Source: Streptomyces sp. YPW6
GTDB lineage: Bacteria; Actinomycetota; Actinomycetes; Streptomycetales; Streptomycetaceae
Length of the DNA: 64,000 nucleotides
NCBI RefSeq assembly: GCF_018866325.1
Contig: NZ_CP076457.1
Coordinates: forward strand, 3,259,001 to 3,323,000
Direction of reading: 5' to 3'
A model generated the notes under the pieces. That model searched no databases. It saw only the letters and a program-made list of their open reading frames with translations, and was not told the DNA's origin. Position 1 is the first letter of the stretch; each line of letters begins with the position of its first letter. A program made the position numbers and the translations under genes. Below, in pieces: positions 34,028 through 43,440 of the stretch.

Positions 34028-34498
34028 TCAGGCCCGCACCCCGGCGTCGGCCGTCGGCCAGCTCATACGGATCACTCCGCCGCCCGCACCGGAACGGACC
34101 TCCACGTCGTCGACGAGTCCGCTGATGACCGCGAGACCCATCTCGTCCTCGCCCTCACCGTCGGCCTCGGAATCGGGCCGTGGCGCGCCCTCTCCGGAGG
34201 CGCCGGAGGCGTTGCGCGCCCCGGACTCGGCAGGATCGGCACCGGGGCCGGGAACGCTGTCCCCGACCTCGATGGAGAACGCCTTCTCCTCCTCGGTCAG
34301 CGCGACGCTGACCGGCGCGGTGATGCCGTGACTGCGGTGCAGCCCGACCGCGCGGCTGCACGCCTCTCCGACGGCGAGCCGTACCTCGTCGAGCACCGCC
34401 TCGTTCACGCCGGCCCGGCGCGCCACGGCGGCCGCCACCAGGCGGGCCGTCCTGACATGTTCAGGCTGGGCGCTGAAGCGGAGTTCAACGGTGGCCAT
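34028..34498 (-). CDS. Anti-sigma-factor-like ATP-binding protein partnered with BldG
   Basis: This 156-residue HATPase_c-like protein of the RsbW/SpoIIAB family begins MATVELRFSAQPEHVRTARL. The region matching the N-box reads LAVGEACSRAV, with Arg49 where Asn is usual, and the G1 region is replaced by an acidic low-complexity insert (EADGEGEDEMGLAVI). It may therefore bind partners without being an active kinase. It follows bldG by 200 bp on the same strand, the order known in Streptomyces, where the pair acts in a partner-switching pathway for development and stress sigma factors. ATG at 34498 follows GAGGGGGATGG. Confidence 0.85.
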   Translation of the reverse strand: MATVELRFSAQPEHVRTARLVAAAVARRAGVNEAVLDEVRLAVGEACSRAVGLHRSHGITAPVSVALTEEEKAFSIEVGDSVPGPGADPAESGARNASGASGEGAPRPDSEADGEGEDEMGLAVISGLVDDVEVRSGAGGGVIRMSWPTADAGVRA

Positions 34499-34697
34499 GC
34501 CATCCCCCTCGAACGTTCGGGCGTACGCCTCAGGGGCCCCGGGCGTGTCGCCCGGCACCCCTGCTCTCCTCCTCCGGAAGCCGACAAAGCCGACAGCCGA
34601 CCCGAAGGTCGACCGCCTGCCCGTCGCGGCCCATGCGCTGCCGCTGCCGGCCCGTTCACTGCCTGCCGACCGGCCCGGAGGCCGGTCCGCCCCGACC

Positions 34698-35051
34698 TCA
34701 GTCGGTGGCAGCGACAGCCTCGTCGACCGTGGTGTGAATCGGGAACACCTTGGTCAGACCCGTGATCCGGAAGATCTTGAGAATGCGCTCCTGGTTGCAG
34801 ACCAGGCGCAGCGAGCCCTCATGGGCCCGGACACGCTTCAAGCCGCCCACGAGCACGCCGAGGCCGGTGGAGTCGAGGAAGTCGACGCCTTCCATGTCGA
34901 CAACCAAGTGGTAGCTGCCGTCATTCACCAACTCGACCAACTGCTCGCGCAGCTTGGGCGCGGTATACACATCAATCTCGCCACCGACCTCGACGACCGT
35001 ACGGTCGCCACCAGGGCCGGACACATTGCGAGTCGACAGGGACAGGTCCAC
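34698..35051 (-). CDS. bldG: Anti-sigma factor antagonist BldG
   Basis: This 117-residue STAS-domain protein reads [12 protein letters not shown] at the start, [19 protein letters not shown] next, and the phosphorylation loop [18 protein letters not shown] with Ser61 as the switch residue. BldG is required for aerial mycelium and antibiotic production in Streptomyces. From memory, S. coelicolor BldG is a few residues shorter before DRTVVEV; here SGPGG is present. The anti-sigma partner lies downstream and a helicase diverges upstream, with promoters in the 79-bp gap or inside the helicase 5' end. Confidence 0.97.
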   Translation of the reverse strand: MDLSLSTRNVSGPGGDRTVVEVGGEIDVYTAPKLREQLVELVNDGSYHLVVDMEGVDFLDSTGLGVLVGGLKRVRAHEGSLRLVCNQERILKIFRITGLTKVFPIHTTVDEAVAATD

Positions 35052-35130
35052 GGATCCTCCAGCACCTTGCTATCGAGCGGTCGCCCCTCAGTCTCCCCGA
35101 CGGAGGCCAGGGGACGAATCGCCAGCCGCG

Positions 35131-37611
35131 ATGGCATTCAATCACTTACCAGCAGCCATGCACGACGCCTTGGGACCATTGTCCGTCACGCCAGTGACAC
35201 ACTCGGTGCCGATGGCCAAGAATCACCGTCCCGGACGACCAGCCGAGAGCAGGGGCTCGCGCCCCTCTCCCGCCATGATCCTCGACCGGCTCGCCACAGG
35301 GGCGGGCCGGGCCGCGCGCATCACTCATACGGAGCACCTGCCCCCGAGATCGGGAACCCATGCCATCTGGCCGGATCGCGTGCGGCCAGAAGTGATCTCG
35401 GCGATCGAGAAAGCCGGGATCGGCCATCCGTGGGCGCATCAGGCGGCCGCTGCCGAGCACGCGCTGGACGGCGAATCGGTCGTGATCGCCACCGGCACGG
35501 CCTCCGGGAAGTCCCTCGCGTACCTGGCACCGGTCCTCAGCACCCTCCTGGGCGGCTCGGAGGCCCCGAACGGCCGCGGTGCCACCGCCCTGTACCTCGC
35601 CCCCACCAAGGCCCTGGCAGCCGACCAGCGGCGCTCGGTGAAAGCGCTCGCAACCCCGCTCGGCAACGCCGTCAGGCCCGCGGTCTACGACGGAGACACC
35701 CCGGTCGAGGAACGCGAATGGGTACGTCAGTACGCCAACTACGTCCTGACCAACCCCGACATGCTGCACCGCGGCATCCTGCCCTCCCATCCCCGCTGGT
35801 CCTCGTTCCTGCGTGCCCTGCGGTTCGTCGTGATCGACGAGTGCCACACCTACCGGGGCGTCTTCGGTTCCCATGTCGCCCAAGTGCTGCGCCGTCTGCG
35901 CCGCCTCTGTGCCCGTTACGGAGCCGATCCGGTCTTCCTGCTCGCCTCGGCCACGGCAGCGGACCCCGCGGTCGCAGCCGGGCGTCTGACAGGCCTGCCG
36001 GTCGTCGAGGTGTCCGACGACGCCTCCCCGCGCGGCGAGCTGGTCTTCGCCCTGTGGGAGCCCCCGCTGACCGACCTGCACGGCGAAAAAGGCGCCCCCG
36101 TACGCCGTACCGCGACGGCCGAGACCGCCGAGCTGCTGACCGACCTGACCCTCCAGGGTGTCCGCTCGGTCGCGTTCGTACGTTCCCGGCGCGGCGCGGA
36201 ACTGATCTCGGTGATCGCCAAGGAACGCCTCGCGGAGGTCGACCGCTCACTGCCGCAGCGGGTCGCCGCCTATCGCGGGGGCTACCTTCCCGAGGAGCGC
36301 AGGGCCCTGGAGCGGGCGTTGCACTCCGGCGAGCTGCTGGGTCTGGCGGCCACCACCGCCCTGGAACTCGGCATCGACGTCTCCGGCCTCGACTCGGTGG
36401 TCATCTGCGGCTATCCGGGCACGCGGGCCTCCCTCTGGCAGCAGGCAGGCCGTGCCGGCCGCTCGAGGCAGGGCGCCCTGGCCGTCCTCGTGGCCCGGGA
36501 CGATCCGCTGGACACCTACCTGGTGCACCACCCGGAGGCGCTGTTCCGGCAGCCCGTCGAGTCGACGGTGCTGGACCCGGACAACCCCTACGTCCTGGCT
36601 CCCCACCTCTGCGCCGCGGCCGCCGAGCTCCCCCTCACCGAAGCGGACATCGCACTCTTCGGCCCCGCTGTACCGGAACTGCTGCCGCAGCTGGAGGCGG
36701 CGAAGCTGCTGCGCAGACGAGCGTCCGGCTGGCACTGGACCCGTCGCGAACGGGCCGCCGACCTCGCCGATATCCGGGGCGGGGGCGGCCGCCCCGTCCA
36801 GATCGTCGAGGAGGGCACCGGCCGGCTGCTGGGCACCGTCGACGCGGCCGCCGCGCACACGTCCGTCCACGAGGGAGCCGTCCACCTCCACCAGGGCCGC
36901 ACCCACCTGGTCCGGAAGCTGGACCTGGAGGACTCCGTGGCCCTGGTCGAACAGGCCGAACCTCCGTATTCGACGGTCGCCCGCGATACCACCGCCATCA
37001 CCGTCCTGGAGACCGACACCGAGATCCCCTGGGGTCAGGGGCGGCTCTGCTACGGCTCCGTCGAGGTCACCCATCAGGTCGTCTCCTTCCTCCGCCGCAA
37101 ACTCATCACGGGGGAGGTCCTGGGCGAGACCAAGCTCGACCTGCCACCCCGCACACTGCGCACCCGCGCCGTGTGGTGGACGGTCACCGAGGACCAGCTC
37201 GACGCCGCCCGCATCAACCCGGAGATTCTCGGCGGCGCGCTCCACGCCGCCGAACACGCCTCGATCGGCCTCCTTCCCCTCTTCGCCACCTGCGACCGAT
37301 GGGACATCGGCGGCGTCTCCGTACCCCTGCACCCGGACACCCTCCTGCCGACGGTCTTCGTGTACGACGGCCACCCCGGAGGAGCAGGATTCGCCGAACG
37401 GGCCTTCCACACCGCCCATGCCTGGCTGACGGCGACGCGCGAAGCCATCGCGTCCTGCGAATGCGAGGCGGGCTGCCCCTCCTGTGTCCAGTCCCCCAAG
37501 TGCGGCAACGGCAACGAGCCCCTGCACAAACGCGGTGCCGTGCGCCTGCTCACCGAACTCCTCAGGGCCGCCCCCGTGGAACCGGACGAGCCGACCGGCC
37601 CGAAGGGCTGA
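35131..37611 (+). CDS. DEAD/DECH-box helicase with C-terminal Zn-binding domain (MrfA/YprA-like, DUF1998)
   Basis: This superfamily 2 helicase of 826 residues has Walker A VIATGTASGKSLAYL, motif II VVIDECHTYRG, motif III LASAT, motif V AATTALELGIDVSGLD and motif VI QQAGRAGRSRQG. The C-terminus has the four-cysteine cluster CECEAGCPSC..KCGNGNEPL, the DUF1998 mark of MrfA-type repair helicases (mitomycin-type lesion repair in Bacillus). ATG at 35131 is chosen by the family N-terminus (MAFNHLP); the ribosome site is weak and the frame is open upstream. In actinobacteria such helicases sit next to Tad secretion genes, as here. Confidence 0.93.
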   Translation: MAFNHLPAAMHDALGPLSVTPVTHSVPMAKNHRPGRPAESRGSRPSPAMILDRLATGAGRAARITHTEHLPPRSGTHAIWPDRVRPEVISAIEKAGIGHPWAHQAAAAEHALDGESVVIATGTASGKSLAYLAPVLSTLLGGSEAPNGRGATALYLAPTKALAADQRRSVKALATPLGNAVRPAVYDGDTPVEEREWVRQYANYVLTNPDMLHRGILPSHPRWSSFLRALRFVVIDECHTYRGVFGSHVAQVLRRLRRLCARYGADPVFLLASATAADPAVAAGRLTGLPVVEVSDDASPRGELVFALWEPPLTDLHGEKGAPVRRTATAETAELLTDLTLQGVRSVAFVRSRRGAELISVIAKERLAEVDRSLPQRVAAYRGGYLPEERRALERALHSGELLGLAATTALELGIDVSGLDSVVICGYPGTRASLWQQAGRAGRSRQGALAVLVARDDPLDTYLVHHPEALFRQPVESTVLDPDNPYVLAPHLCAAAAELPLTEADIALFGPAVPELLPQLEAAKLLRRRASGWHWTRRERAADLADIRGGGGRPVQIVEEGTGRLLGTVDAAAAHTSVHEGAVHLHQGRTHLVRKLDLEDSVALVEQAEPPYSTVARDTTAITVLETDTEIPWGQGRLCYGSVEVTHQVVSFLRRKLITGEVLGETKLDLPPRTLRTRAVWWTVTEDQLDAARINPEILGGALHAAEHASIGLLPLFATCDRWDIGGVSVPLHPDTLLPTVFVYDGHPGGAGFAERAFHTAHAWLTATREAIASCECEAGCPSCVQSPKCGNGNEPLHKRGAVRLLTELLRAAPVEPDEPTGPKG

Positions 37612-37662
37612 CTCGACGACACAGCAGCCGCCGGACACCCCGACCGCCACACCGACGAGACG

Positions 37663-38475
37663 TCAGGGCCCGGCACCCTCCTCACCCGGAGCCCCGGCCG
37701 AGGGGTCCGCCAAGGGCCGGACCGGGAGACCTACAGAAGGCCCGCCCGAGGAATCAGCCGGAGCACCACCGGAGGAATCGGCCGGAGGCCGGGCCGGGAG
37801 TCTGGTCGAAGCCCCGGCCAAGGAACCTGGCAGGCGATCGGTCACAACGTCGGCGGAGGTACCTGCCAGGCGATCGGTCACAGCCGCAGCCGAGGGGCTC
37901 CCCGCTGGCCCGGCCGAGTTACCTGCCAGGGGATCAATCGCAGCCCCTGCCGAGGGACCCGCCGCAGGCCCGGCCCGAGCCCTGACGGGGGGTAGGTACG
38001 GCCCGAACCCCGCGCGGGTGGTCACATCGGCGACCTCCCCCTCCACCGCGCAGCGAACGACCTCGGCGTCCTGCGCCAGAGCCACTCTCCGGGCCGCCCC
38101 ACACGCGACCTCCACCCCCTCCAACGCCCGGTCCGCAGCCGCAAGAGCCGCCATGTCCGCCGCCCCGCCCGCCCGGTGACGGGCAGCCACAGCCTGTCCC
38201 AGAGCGAGCACCACAGCGAACACGGTGCACAGACCGGTTGCAGTGACAGCCGCCCACACGGTCGCCACGCCCCGGTCCGCACCATGGCCCGTCCCCCGGC
38301 CCCGCCCCAGGGCCCACCGCGGGAACGCGCCCCGGCCCACCCGCTGGCCCTCGCCGTGGCACCGGCTCCGTCCCCGGACCTGGCCCCGACCACTGCCCCA
38401 CCACCGGAACACGACCCGCCCCTTGCCCCGATCAGGGGCACCCCTCCCCCGGCCCGCAGTCCCCCTCGCCCTCAT
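37663..38475 (-). CDS. TadE-like protein of the helicase/secretion neighbourhood, with repeat-rich tail
   Basis: This protein has about 270 residues. After a basic Gly/Arg-rich N-terminus a single transmembrane helix (VATVWAAVTATGLCTVFAVVL) precedes RHRAGGAADMAALAAADRA, the pattern of the actinobacterial TadE-like family found beside Tad operons. A Cys pair follows (VACGAARR, RCAVEG). The last 100 residues are Pro/Ala/Ser/Gly repeats (ADSSGGAP, AGTSADVVTDRL) whose DNA is also repeated (ACCTGCCAGGCGATCGGTCAC occurs twice). The ATG overlaps the stop of the upstream TadE gene (ATGA). It is probably a minor pilin or assembly protein. Confidence 0.78.
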   Translation of the reverse strand: MRARGTAGRGRGAPDRGKGRVVFRWWGSGRGQVRGRSRCHGEGQRVGRGAFPRWALGRGRGTGHGADRGVATVWAAVTATGLCTVFAVVLALGQAVAARHRAGGAADMAALAAADRALEGVEVACGAARRVALAQDAEVVRCAVEGEVADVTTRAGFGPYLPPVRARAGPAAGPSAGAAIDPLAGNSAGPAGSPSAAAVTDRLAGTSADVVTDRLPGSLAGASTRLPARPPADSSGGAPADSSGGPSVGLPVRPLADPSAGAPGEEGAGP

Positions 38476-38993
38476 GGCGCGGCACCTCCCACCACGTCCT
38501 CCGCCAGGGCAGCCGCCTCGGCGCTCAACGTCAGGGTCAGCCGCCCCGGGCCCCGGGTCGGCGCCTCCACCCGGATGCGCCACAGCTCTCCCGCCCTCCC
38601 CATCTCGACCCGGGCGCCCTGGGGTGCCGCGTCACGCGCGGCAGCCAGCACCGCTGCCTCCGGCTCCGAACGGGCCGCGGCCCGGGCCCCCGCCCGCGCC
38701 GCGTCCAAGCACCGGATATGGTCCGCGGCGGCCACCAGCACCCAGAGCAGGGCCAAGGCGAACACCGCCAGCACCGGAAGCACCACAGCCGCCTCCGCGG
38801 TCACCGCGCCCCGATCTGCGCCCCGGGCGCTGCTCCCGTCGCCGCTCGGGATCCGGCTCCGGTACCGCCTCTGGGCAGTACCCCGCGACAGCTCCTGGCT
38901 GAGGCAGCGGAAGCGGCGCCGGAAAAAGCACCCGCATGATTCACCGAACCGGGCCCCCGGGCCTGGCCCCGACCACGTCTCAGAACTTCGCAT
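38472..38993 (-). CDS. TadE-family pseudopilin
   Basis: The recognisable TadE part begins near residue 60: DRGAVTAEAAVVLPVLAVFALALLW, a prepilin-like Glu after the cleavage site followed by one transmembrane helix, then DAARAGARAAARSE. The C-terminal 50 residues form a small soluble domain. The 57-residue basic N-terminal lead is long for TadE and the start is uncertain; ATG at 38993 overlaps the end of the pilin-like gene by 14 bp. Part of the Tad apparatus. Confidence 0.82.
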   Translation of the reverse strand: MRSSETWSGPGPGARFGESCGCFFRRRFRCLSQELSRGTAQRRYRSRIPSGDGSSARGADRGAVTAEAAVVLPVLAVFALALLWVLVAAADHIRCLDAARAGARAAARSEPEAAVLAAARDAAPQGARVEMGRAGELWRIRVEAPTRGPGRLTLTLSAEAAALAEDVVGGAAP

Positions 38994-39246
38994 CGAGCGC
39001 GTCCTCGACCAGTGACTGGAGCGCCGACAGCACCGGCCCGCTGTTCACCACCTTGTAGAGCACGGCCGCGAAGGCGCACGCCGCGATCGTTCCCACCGCG
39101 TACTCGGACGTGGTCATCCCCCGATCGGACCGGCCGAGCCGACCCGCCCAATGGACGGACCACTGCGGCCGCCGGTCCGGCCACCCCGTGAGCAGCCGTC
39201 CCCCGCGCAGAGCGCCGACGGCCCGGTCCCAGAACTTCGTTTCCAT
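38980..39246 (-). CDS. DUF4244 family, Flp-pilin-like protein
   Basis: This 88-residue protein has a basic N-terminal leader of about 42 residues followed by RGMTTSEYAVGTIAACAFAAVLYKVV, which has the class IV prepilin layout: Gly before the cleavage site, Glu five residues in, and one hydrophobic helix. It is the likely major pilin subunit of this Tad system. It lies between TadC and TadE, overlapping the latter. Identification as DUF4244 is by motif recall. Confidence 0.85.
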   Translation of the reverse strand: METKFWDRAVGALRGGRLLTGWPDRRPQWSVHWAGRLGRSDRGMTTSEYAVGTIAACAFAAVLYKVVNSGPVLSALQSLVEDALDAKF

Positions 39247-39369
39247 TTCGTCCCCCGATGAACGTCGATGACGAGCGGGCGTCCGATCGGACCACCCGTG
39301 AGTGACAGCAAAATGAATGGCTGCCAGAACGGCCGACGGACAGCCGCCGCCCGCTGACCGTGCGCAGCC

Positions 39370-40203
39370 TCAGCGGCCCGGACCGCTGGTCGCGAGCAGG
39401 CCGCCGGCCAGGCCGATGATCACTGGCGCCACCCCGACCGCCAGGAAGGCGGGCAGGAAGCAGAGGCCGACCGGCGCGGTGACCAGCACCCCGGCCCGTT
39501 GCGCCCGTGCCACTGCCGCGGCGGCTCGCTCGGCGCGCATCGACGCGGCCAGCCTGGCAACGGGTTCCGCCGCCGGGGCCCCCGTCGCACCTGCCCGGTG
39601 CAGACAGCGGGCCAGCGGTCCGGCACCCGGTATCTCCCCGAGTCGGCCCCACGCGTCGGCCGGTTCGCCGCCGAGCCGGATTTCTAGGGCGGTCCGGACG
39701 AGCTGGTCTCCGACCGGTCCGCCGATGGACCGACCCACCTCCTCTGCCGCCGCCCGAGGACCGGCCCCGACCGCGATACAAGCGGCCAGCAGATCCGCTG
39801 CCAACGGGAGCTGCCCGGCGATCACAGCCTGCTCCGGGGGGCTGTGGCCGGTCCTGCCCCGGGGCCGGGTCCGCTGCCACCGCCACGTCCCGTACGCCGC
39901 GGCCGCCCCGACCGCGCAGCCGAGCACGCCGCCGACCAGGATCCATCCCGTCAGCCAGGCCCCGCCCGGAGGCACCCACCGCCGAGCGGCCTCGGACAGA
40001 CGTGGGACACCGCCCGACCCGAGCCCCACGGCCAGTCGGCCCCGCCTGCCGGGCCGTGGAGCCGCGTCCGTCCCCAACAACTTCGCGCCCCGCCCCCGAA
40101 CCGCTCGCTTCCGAAATCCGGCAGCGATCACGGCTGCCACCTGCGCCACCACCCCCATCACCGCCGCCGACATCCCCAGGCTGTGGAGAACTTCTCCGCT
40201 CAC
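39370..40203 (-). CDS. Type II secretion system F-domain protein, TadC-like
   Basis: This 277-residue membrane protein has a central helix pair (LTGWILVGGVLGCAVGAAAAYG) and a C-terminal pair (LVTAPVGLCFLPAFLAVGVAP). The T2SSF core QLPLAADLLAACIAVGAGP lies between them. It would form the inner-membrane platform with TadB. The ATG overlaps the TadB stop (ATGA). Confidence 0.87.
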   Translation of the reverse strand: MSGEVLHSLGMSAAVMGVVAQVAAVIAAGFRKRAVRGRGAKLLGTDAAPRPGRRGRLAVGLGSGGVPRLSEAARRWVPPGGAWLTGWILVGGVLGCAVGAAAAYGTWRWQRTRPRGRTGHSPPEQAVIAGQLPLAADLLAACIAVGAGPRAAAEEVGRSIGGPVGDQLVRTALEIRLGGEPADAWGRLGEIPGAGPLARCLHRAGATGAPAAEPVARLAASMRAERAAAAVARAQRAGVLVTAPVGLCFLPAFLAVGVAPVIIGLAGGLLATSGPGR

Positions 40204-41162
40204 GGCAGCTCCCCTCCCCGCACGATGCGGCCGGCCCAGTACAGCCCGGCCGCTTCCAGGAACGAACCGACCGCCAGGCAGGCCAGGCCGCCCGGGGTGT
40301 GCAGGAGTACGCGCAAGGGGTCACCGCCGAGAGCCGCGCCCAGACCCAGACCCGCGACGGGCAGCAGCGCCAGGACCACGACCGTCGACCACGCTCCCGC
40401 CATCTGGGCACGCAGCTCGTCCCGTCTGCGCCGGTCCTCCCGCAGCGTGGCCTCCAGGCGCTCCAACCCGGCCGCCAGCCCCGTCCCACCGTCGACGGCC
40501 ACCCGCCAGCACGCGGCCATACCGGACAGGCCGCCCATCCCCGGGCCCTCCGCCGCCTGCCGCAATGCGGTCGGCACATCGCCGCTGAACCGTGCCGCCG
40601 CCAGCACCGCGGCCTCCGCCTCCCCCAGCCTGCTGCCGGATTCGGCCTGCGCTTCAGATCCGTCCTCTGCCAGGCCTTCTCGCAGCGCGACCAGCAGCGC
40701 CTGTCCCGGCTCGCGCCCGGCCCGCAGCTCCCCGACCACGGCTCCGCATAACGCCGCGACCGCGACCGCACCCCGCTCCGCCTCCCGGGCTCCGGCCCGC
40801 CTCCGCAGCCATCGGCGCATCAACGGAACCGCCATGGCCCCCACCACCAGCGGCAGCACCGAACTTCCCAGCACCGCGAGCACGACCGCGCCCGGAACAC
40901 ACCACCACTCCCGACGCCTGCGGGCCGCTTGTGTGACGCGCCTCCAGACCTCGACCAGGCGTAACCAACGCCCCCACAACCGGCGGGGCTCGGGCCAAGC
41001 GTCCTCGAACAGCACCCGCGCTCGCCGCACACCCGGTTCGCGCATCATCGCGAGCCATACCGCCGACCCCGCGCAGAGAGCCACCGCGTGGGCTCCGTAC
41101 ACCGATGTCACCGATCCCGCCGTCGTCGTCGCCGTCGCCATTGCTGTCACTGTCGCTGTCAC
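40200..41162 (-). CDS. Type II secretion system F-domain protein, TadB-like
   Basis: This inner-membrane platform protein has about 320 residues. The T2SSF core shows GAVVGELRAGREPGQAL and SGMAACWRVAVDGGTGLAAGLERLE, with paired helices before and after. GTG at 41162 is preferred because it overlaps the CpaF stop as GTGA, the coupling used throughout this operon; GTG or ATG alternatives lie at 41198 and 41141. Confidence 0.87.
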   Translation of the reverse strand: MTATVTAMATATTTAGSVTSVYGAHAVALCAGSAVWLAMMREPGVRRARVLFEDAWPEPRRLWGRWLRLVEVWRRVTQAARRRREWWCVPGAVVLAVLGSSVLPLVVGAMAVPLMRRWLRRRAGAREAERGAVAVAALCGAVVGELRAGREPGQALLVALREGLAEDGSEAQAESGSRLGEAEAAVLAAARFSGDVPTALRQAAEGPGMGGLSGMAACWRVAVDGGTGLAAGLERLEATLREDRRRRDELRAQMAGAWSTVVVLALLPVAGLGLGAALGGDPLRVLLHTPGGLACLAVGSFLEAAGLYWAGRIVRGGELP

Positions 41163-42307
41163 AGCGCACCGCCGATCAGCGACCGCAGCCGTTCCCATCC
41201 CCGCTCCGGAACGAAGCCCCCGCCCCCCCAGCTGAGGGCCGGGACCGTGAAGACGAGGCCTGCGGCGTCCCGCTCCAGGACGTGCACCTCAGCGACCCGC
41301 CGTCGCCCAGCGCGGTCCCGTACGAGATGGACGACCACCGAGAGCGCGGCCGCCAACTGACTGTGCAGGGCCACCCGGTCGAGGCCGGCCGCGGTGCCCA
41401 GTGCCTCCAGCCGGGCGGGGACGTGCTCGGCGGCATTCGCGTGGACGGTGCCGCACCCACCCTCGTGCCCGGTGTTCAAAGCGGCCAGTAATTGCGTGAC
41501 TTCAGCGCCGCGCACCTCGCCGACCACCAGCCGGTCGGGCCTCATGCGCAATGCCTGCCGGACCAGATCGCGCAAGGTCACGCGGCCGGCGCCCTCCTGA
41601 TTGGCCGGGCGGGACTCCAGACGGACGACATGCGGATGGTCCGGTCGCAGTTCGGCGGAGTCCTCGGCCAGCACGATCCGCTCGTTGCCACCGACGGCCC
41701 CCAGCAGACTGGAGAGAAGCGTCGTCTTGCCTGCTCCAGTGCCCCCGCTGATCACATAGGAGACCCGGGCTTCCACGAGGGCCCGTAGGATCCGGTCGCC
41801 GCCGGGCGGCACCGTGCCCGCGTCCACCAACTCCGCGAGCGAGAAGGCCCGCGGCCGCACCACGCGCAGAGAGAGGCAAGTCGAGGCGACGGCCACCGGC
41901 GGCAGCACCGCGTGCATCCGAGTGCCGTCGGGGAGCCGGGCGTCCACCCACGGACGTGCGTCGTCCAGCCTCCTGCCGGCCACCGCCGCAAGACGCTGGG
42001 CCAGCCTCCGGACCGCCGCCGCGTCCGAGAAGGTGACGCCCGTCAGCTGAAGCCCGCCGCCGCGGTCCACCCACACCCGGTCCGGCGCGGACACCAGCAC
42101 GTCGGTCACCTCCGGATCCGCGAGCAACGGCTCCAGCACACCCGTGCCGACGAGTTCACCGCGCAGTTCCTCTGCCGCTCCGAGCACCTCGGCATCCCCC
42201 AGCAGCCGCCCTTGAGCCCGCAGGGCAGCAGCCACCCCGGCCGGCGTGGGAGCGACACCGCTGCGTGCCAGCCGTTGACGTACGGCGTCGAGCAGTTCGT
42301 CCGTCAT
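41159..42307 (-). CDS. Tad secretion ATPase, CpaF/TadA family
   Basis: This 382-residue secretion ATPase has an N-terminal helical domain, then DPEVTDVLVSAPDRVWVDRGG, Walker A ISGGTGAGKTTLL, an Asp box in VLAEDSAELRP, Walker B RMRPDRLVVGEVRGAE and the His box TGHEGGCGTVHANAA. It powers assembly and secretion of the Tad pilus. ATG at 42307 overlaps the stop of the CpaE-like gene by four bases. Confidence 0.95.
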   Translation of the reverse strand: MTDELLDAVRQRLARSGVAPTPAGVAAALRAQGRLLGDAEVLGAAEELRGELVGTGVLEPLLADPEVTDVLVSAPDRVWVDRGGGLQLTGVTFSDAAAVRRLAQRLAAVAGRRLDDARPWVDARLPDGTRMHAVLPPVAVASTCLSLRVVRPRAFSLAELVDAGTVPPGGDRILRALVEARVSYVISGGTGAGKTTLLSSLLGAVGGNERIVLAEDSAELRPDHPHVVRLESRPANQEGAGRVTLRDLVRQALRMRPDRLVVGEVRGAEVTQLLAALNTGHEGGCGTVHANAAEHVPARLEALGTAAGLDRVALHSQLAAALSVVVHLVRDRAGRRRVAEVHVLERDAAGLVFTVPALSWGGGGFVPERGWERLRSLIGGAL

Positions 42308-43440
42308 GCCGCCCCTCCCCCCGGCGGGCCGGTCACGGGGCTCGTGCCTCCAGCCGTCGCCACCTGGTCCCAGAAGGCCGCGCAGAACCGGGCCACCGGG
42401 CCCCGGCGGTTGCCGCCGGGCGGAATGCCGTCGTCCTGGGAGTCCAGAAGGCCCGGTTCCCAGGGAAGCTCGCCGACGAGCGGCAGACCGACGGCCCGCG
42501 CGACCCACCGCCCGTCCAGTCCCGACGCATACGGGCCCCGGGGCACCACCCGCAGGTCGTCCAGCACCATTCCGGCCGTGGACGCCACGCGCTTGGCCGC
42601 TGCCGCCGCACGCAGTTCGCCCGGCACCACCAGCAGCCCCAGATCCAGTTGGGCCAAGGCTTCGGCCACTCCCTCGTCGACCCTGCGCGGGAGATCGACG
42701 ACCACCACGCCGCCGAGTCGGCGCGCAGCGGCAAGCACCGCCCGCATCGCCTGCGGCGGGATCACCACCTCGTCGTCGCGCCCCCAGCTCAGCACCCGCA
42801 GCCCATGGAGTGCGGGCAGCGAGTCCTCAAGGGCTCCGCCACCGACCCGCCCCTTCGACTGCGCGAAATCCGGCCACCGCATGCCCTCGGCCCGTTCGCC
42901 GCCGAGCAGGACGTCGATGCCGCCTCCCAGCGGGTCGGCGTCGATCAGCATCGTCCGCCGACCGGACCTGGCCGCACTCACGGCCAGGGCGCAGGCCAGC
43001 GTCGACGCGCCGGAGCCGCCCCGGCCGCCCATCACGCCGACGGTGAGCGCGGGCCGCCCCACCCCCTCTGCGGCGTTGGCGATCTGATCGACGAGCCAGC
43101 CCTCGGAATCGGGCAGCCGCAGCACATACTCGGCCCCGATCTCAACAGCCCGCCGCCATACATCCGGGTCGTCCTGGTCCCGGCCGACCAGCATCACCCC
43201 CTTCCTCCGGCCGGCGCCCCGGCATCGCGCGGCGGCGTCATCGCCCACCAGCACCATCGGGGCCCGCTCCCAGCTGCCACGACGCCCCGGCGGCCCGTGG
43301 TGGACCTCCGGCTCGGCACCGGCCGCCGCGCACAGTCGCAGCAGGTCATCGAGCAACTCCACGTCCTCCGTCACGATCAGCGGGCCTCCGCGCCGCCCGC
43401 CACCGACCGCCGCCTCTTCTCCCGCGAGGGATCCAGCCAC
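42304..43440 (-). CDS. CpaE-like/ParA-family ATPase of the Tad operon
   Basis: This protein of about 378 residues has an N-terminal receiver-like domain (PLIVTEDVELLDDLLRL, then VMLVGRDQDDPDVWRRAVE) without an obvious phosphorylation site. A ParA/MinD ATPase domain follows with the deviant P-loop VMGGRGGSGASTLACAL, LIDADPLGGGIDVLLG and VVVDLPRR. The P-loop lacks the usual lysine after Gly-Ser-Gly, as in other CpaE homologues. It is thought to localise the pilus machine. GTG at 43440 follows AGGAGAAGGGGG. It is the first gene of a seven-gene operon. Confidence 0.88.
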   Translation of the reverse strand: MAGSLAGEEAAVGGGRRGGPLIVTEDVELLDDLLRLCAAAGAEPEVHHGPPGRRGSWERAPMVLVGDDAAARCRGAGRRKGVMLVGRDQDDPDVWRRAVEIGAEYVLRLPDSEGWLVDQIANAAEGVGRPALTVGVMGGRGGSGASTLACALAVSAARSGRRTMLIDADPLGGGIDVLLGGERAEGMRWPDFAQSKGRVGGGALEDSLPALHGLRVLSWGRDDEVVIPPQAMRAVLAAARRLGGVVVVDLPRRVDEGVAEALAQLDLGLLVVPGELRAAAAAKRVASTAGMVLDDLRVVPRGPYASGLDGRWVARAVGLPLVGELPWEPGLLDSQDDGIPPGGNRRGPVARFCAAFWDQVATAGGTSPVTGPPGGGAA

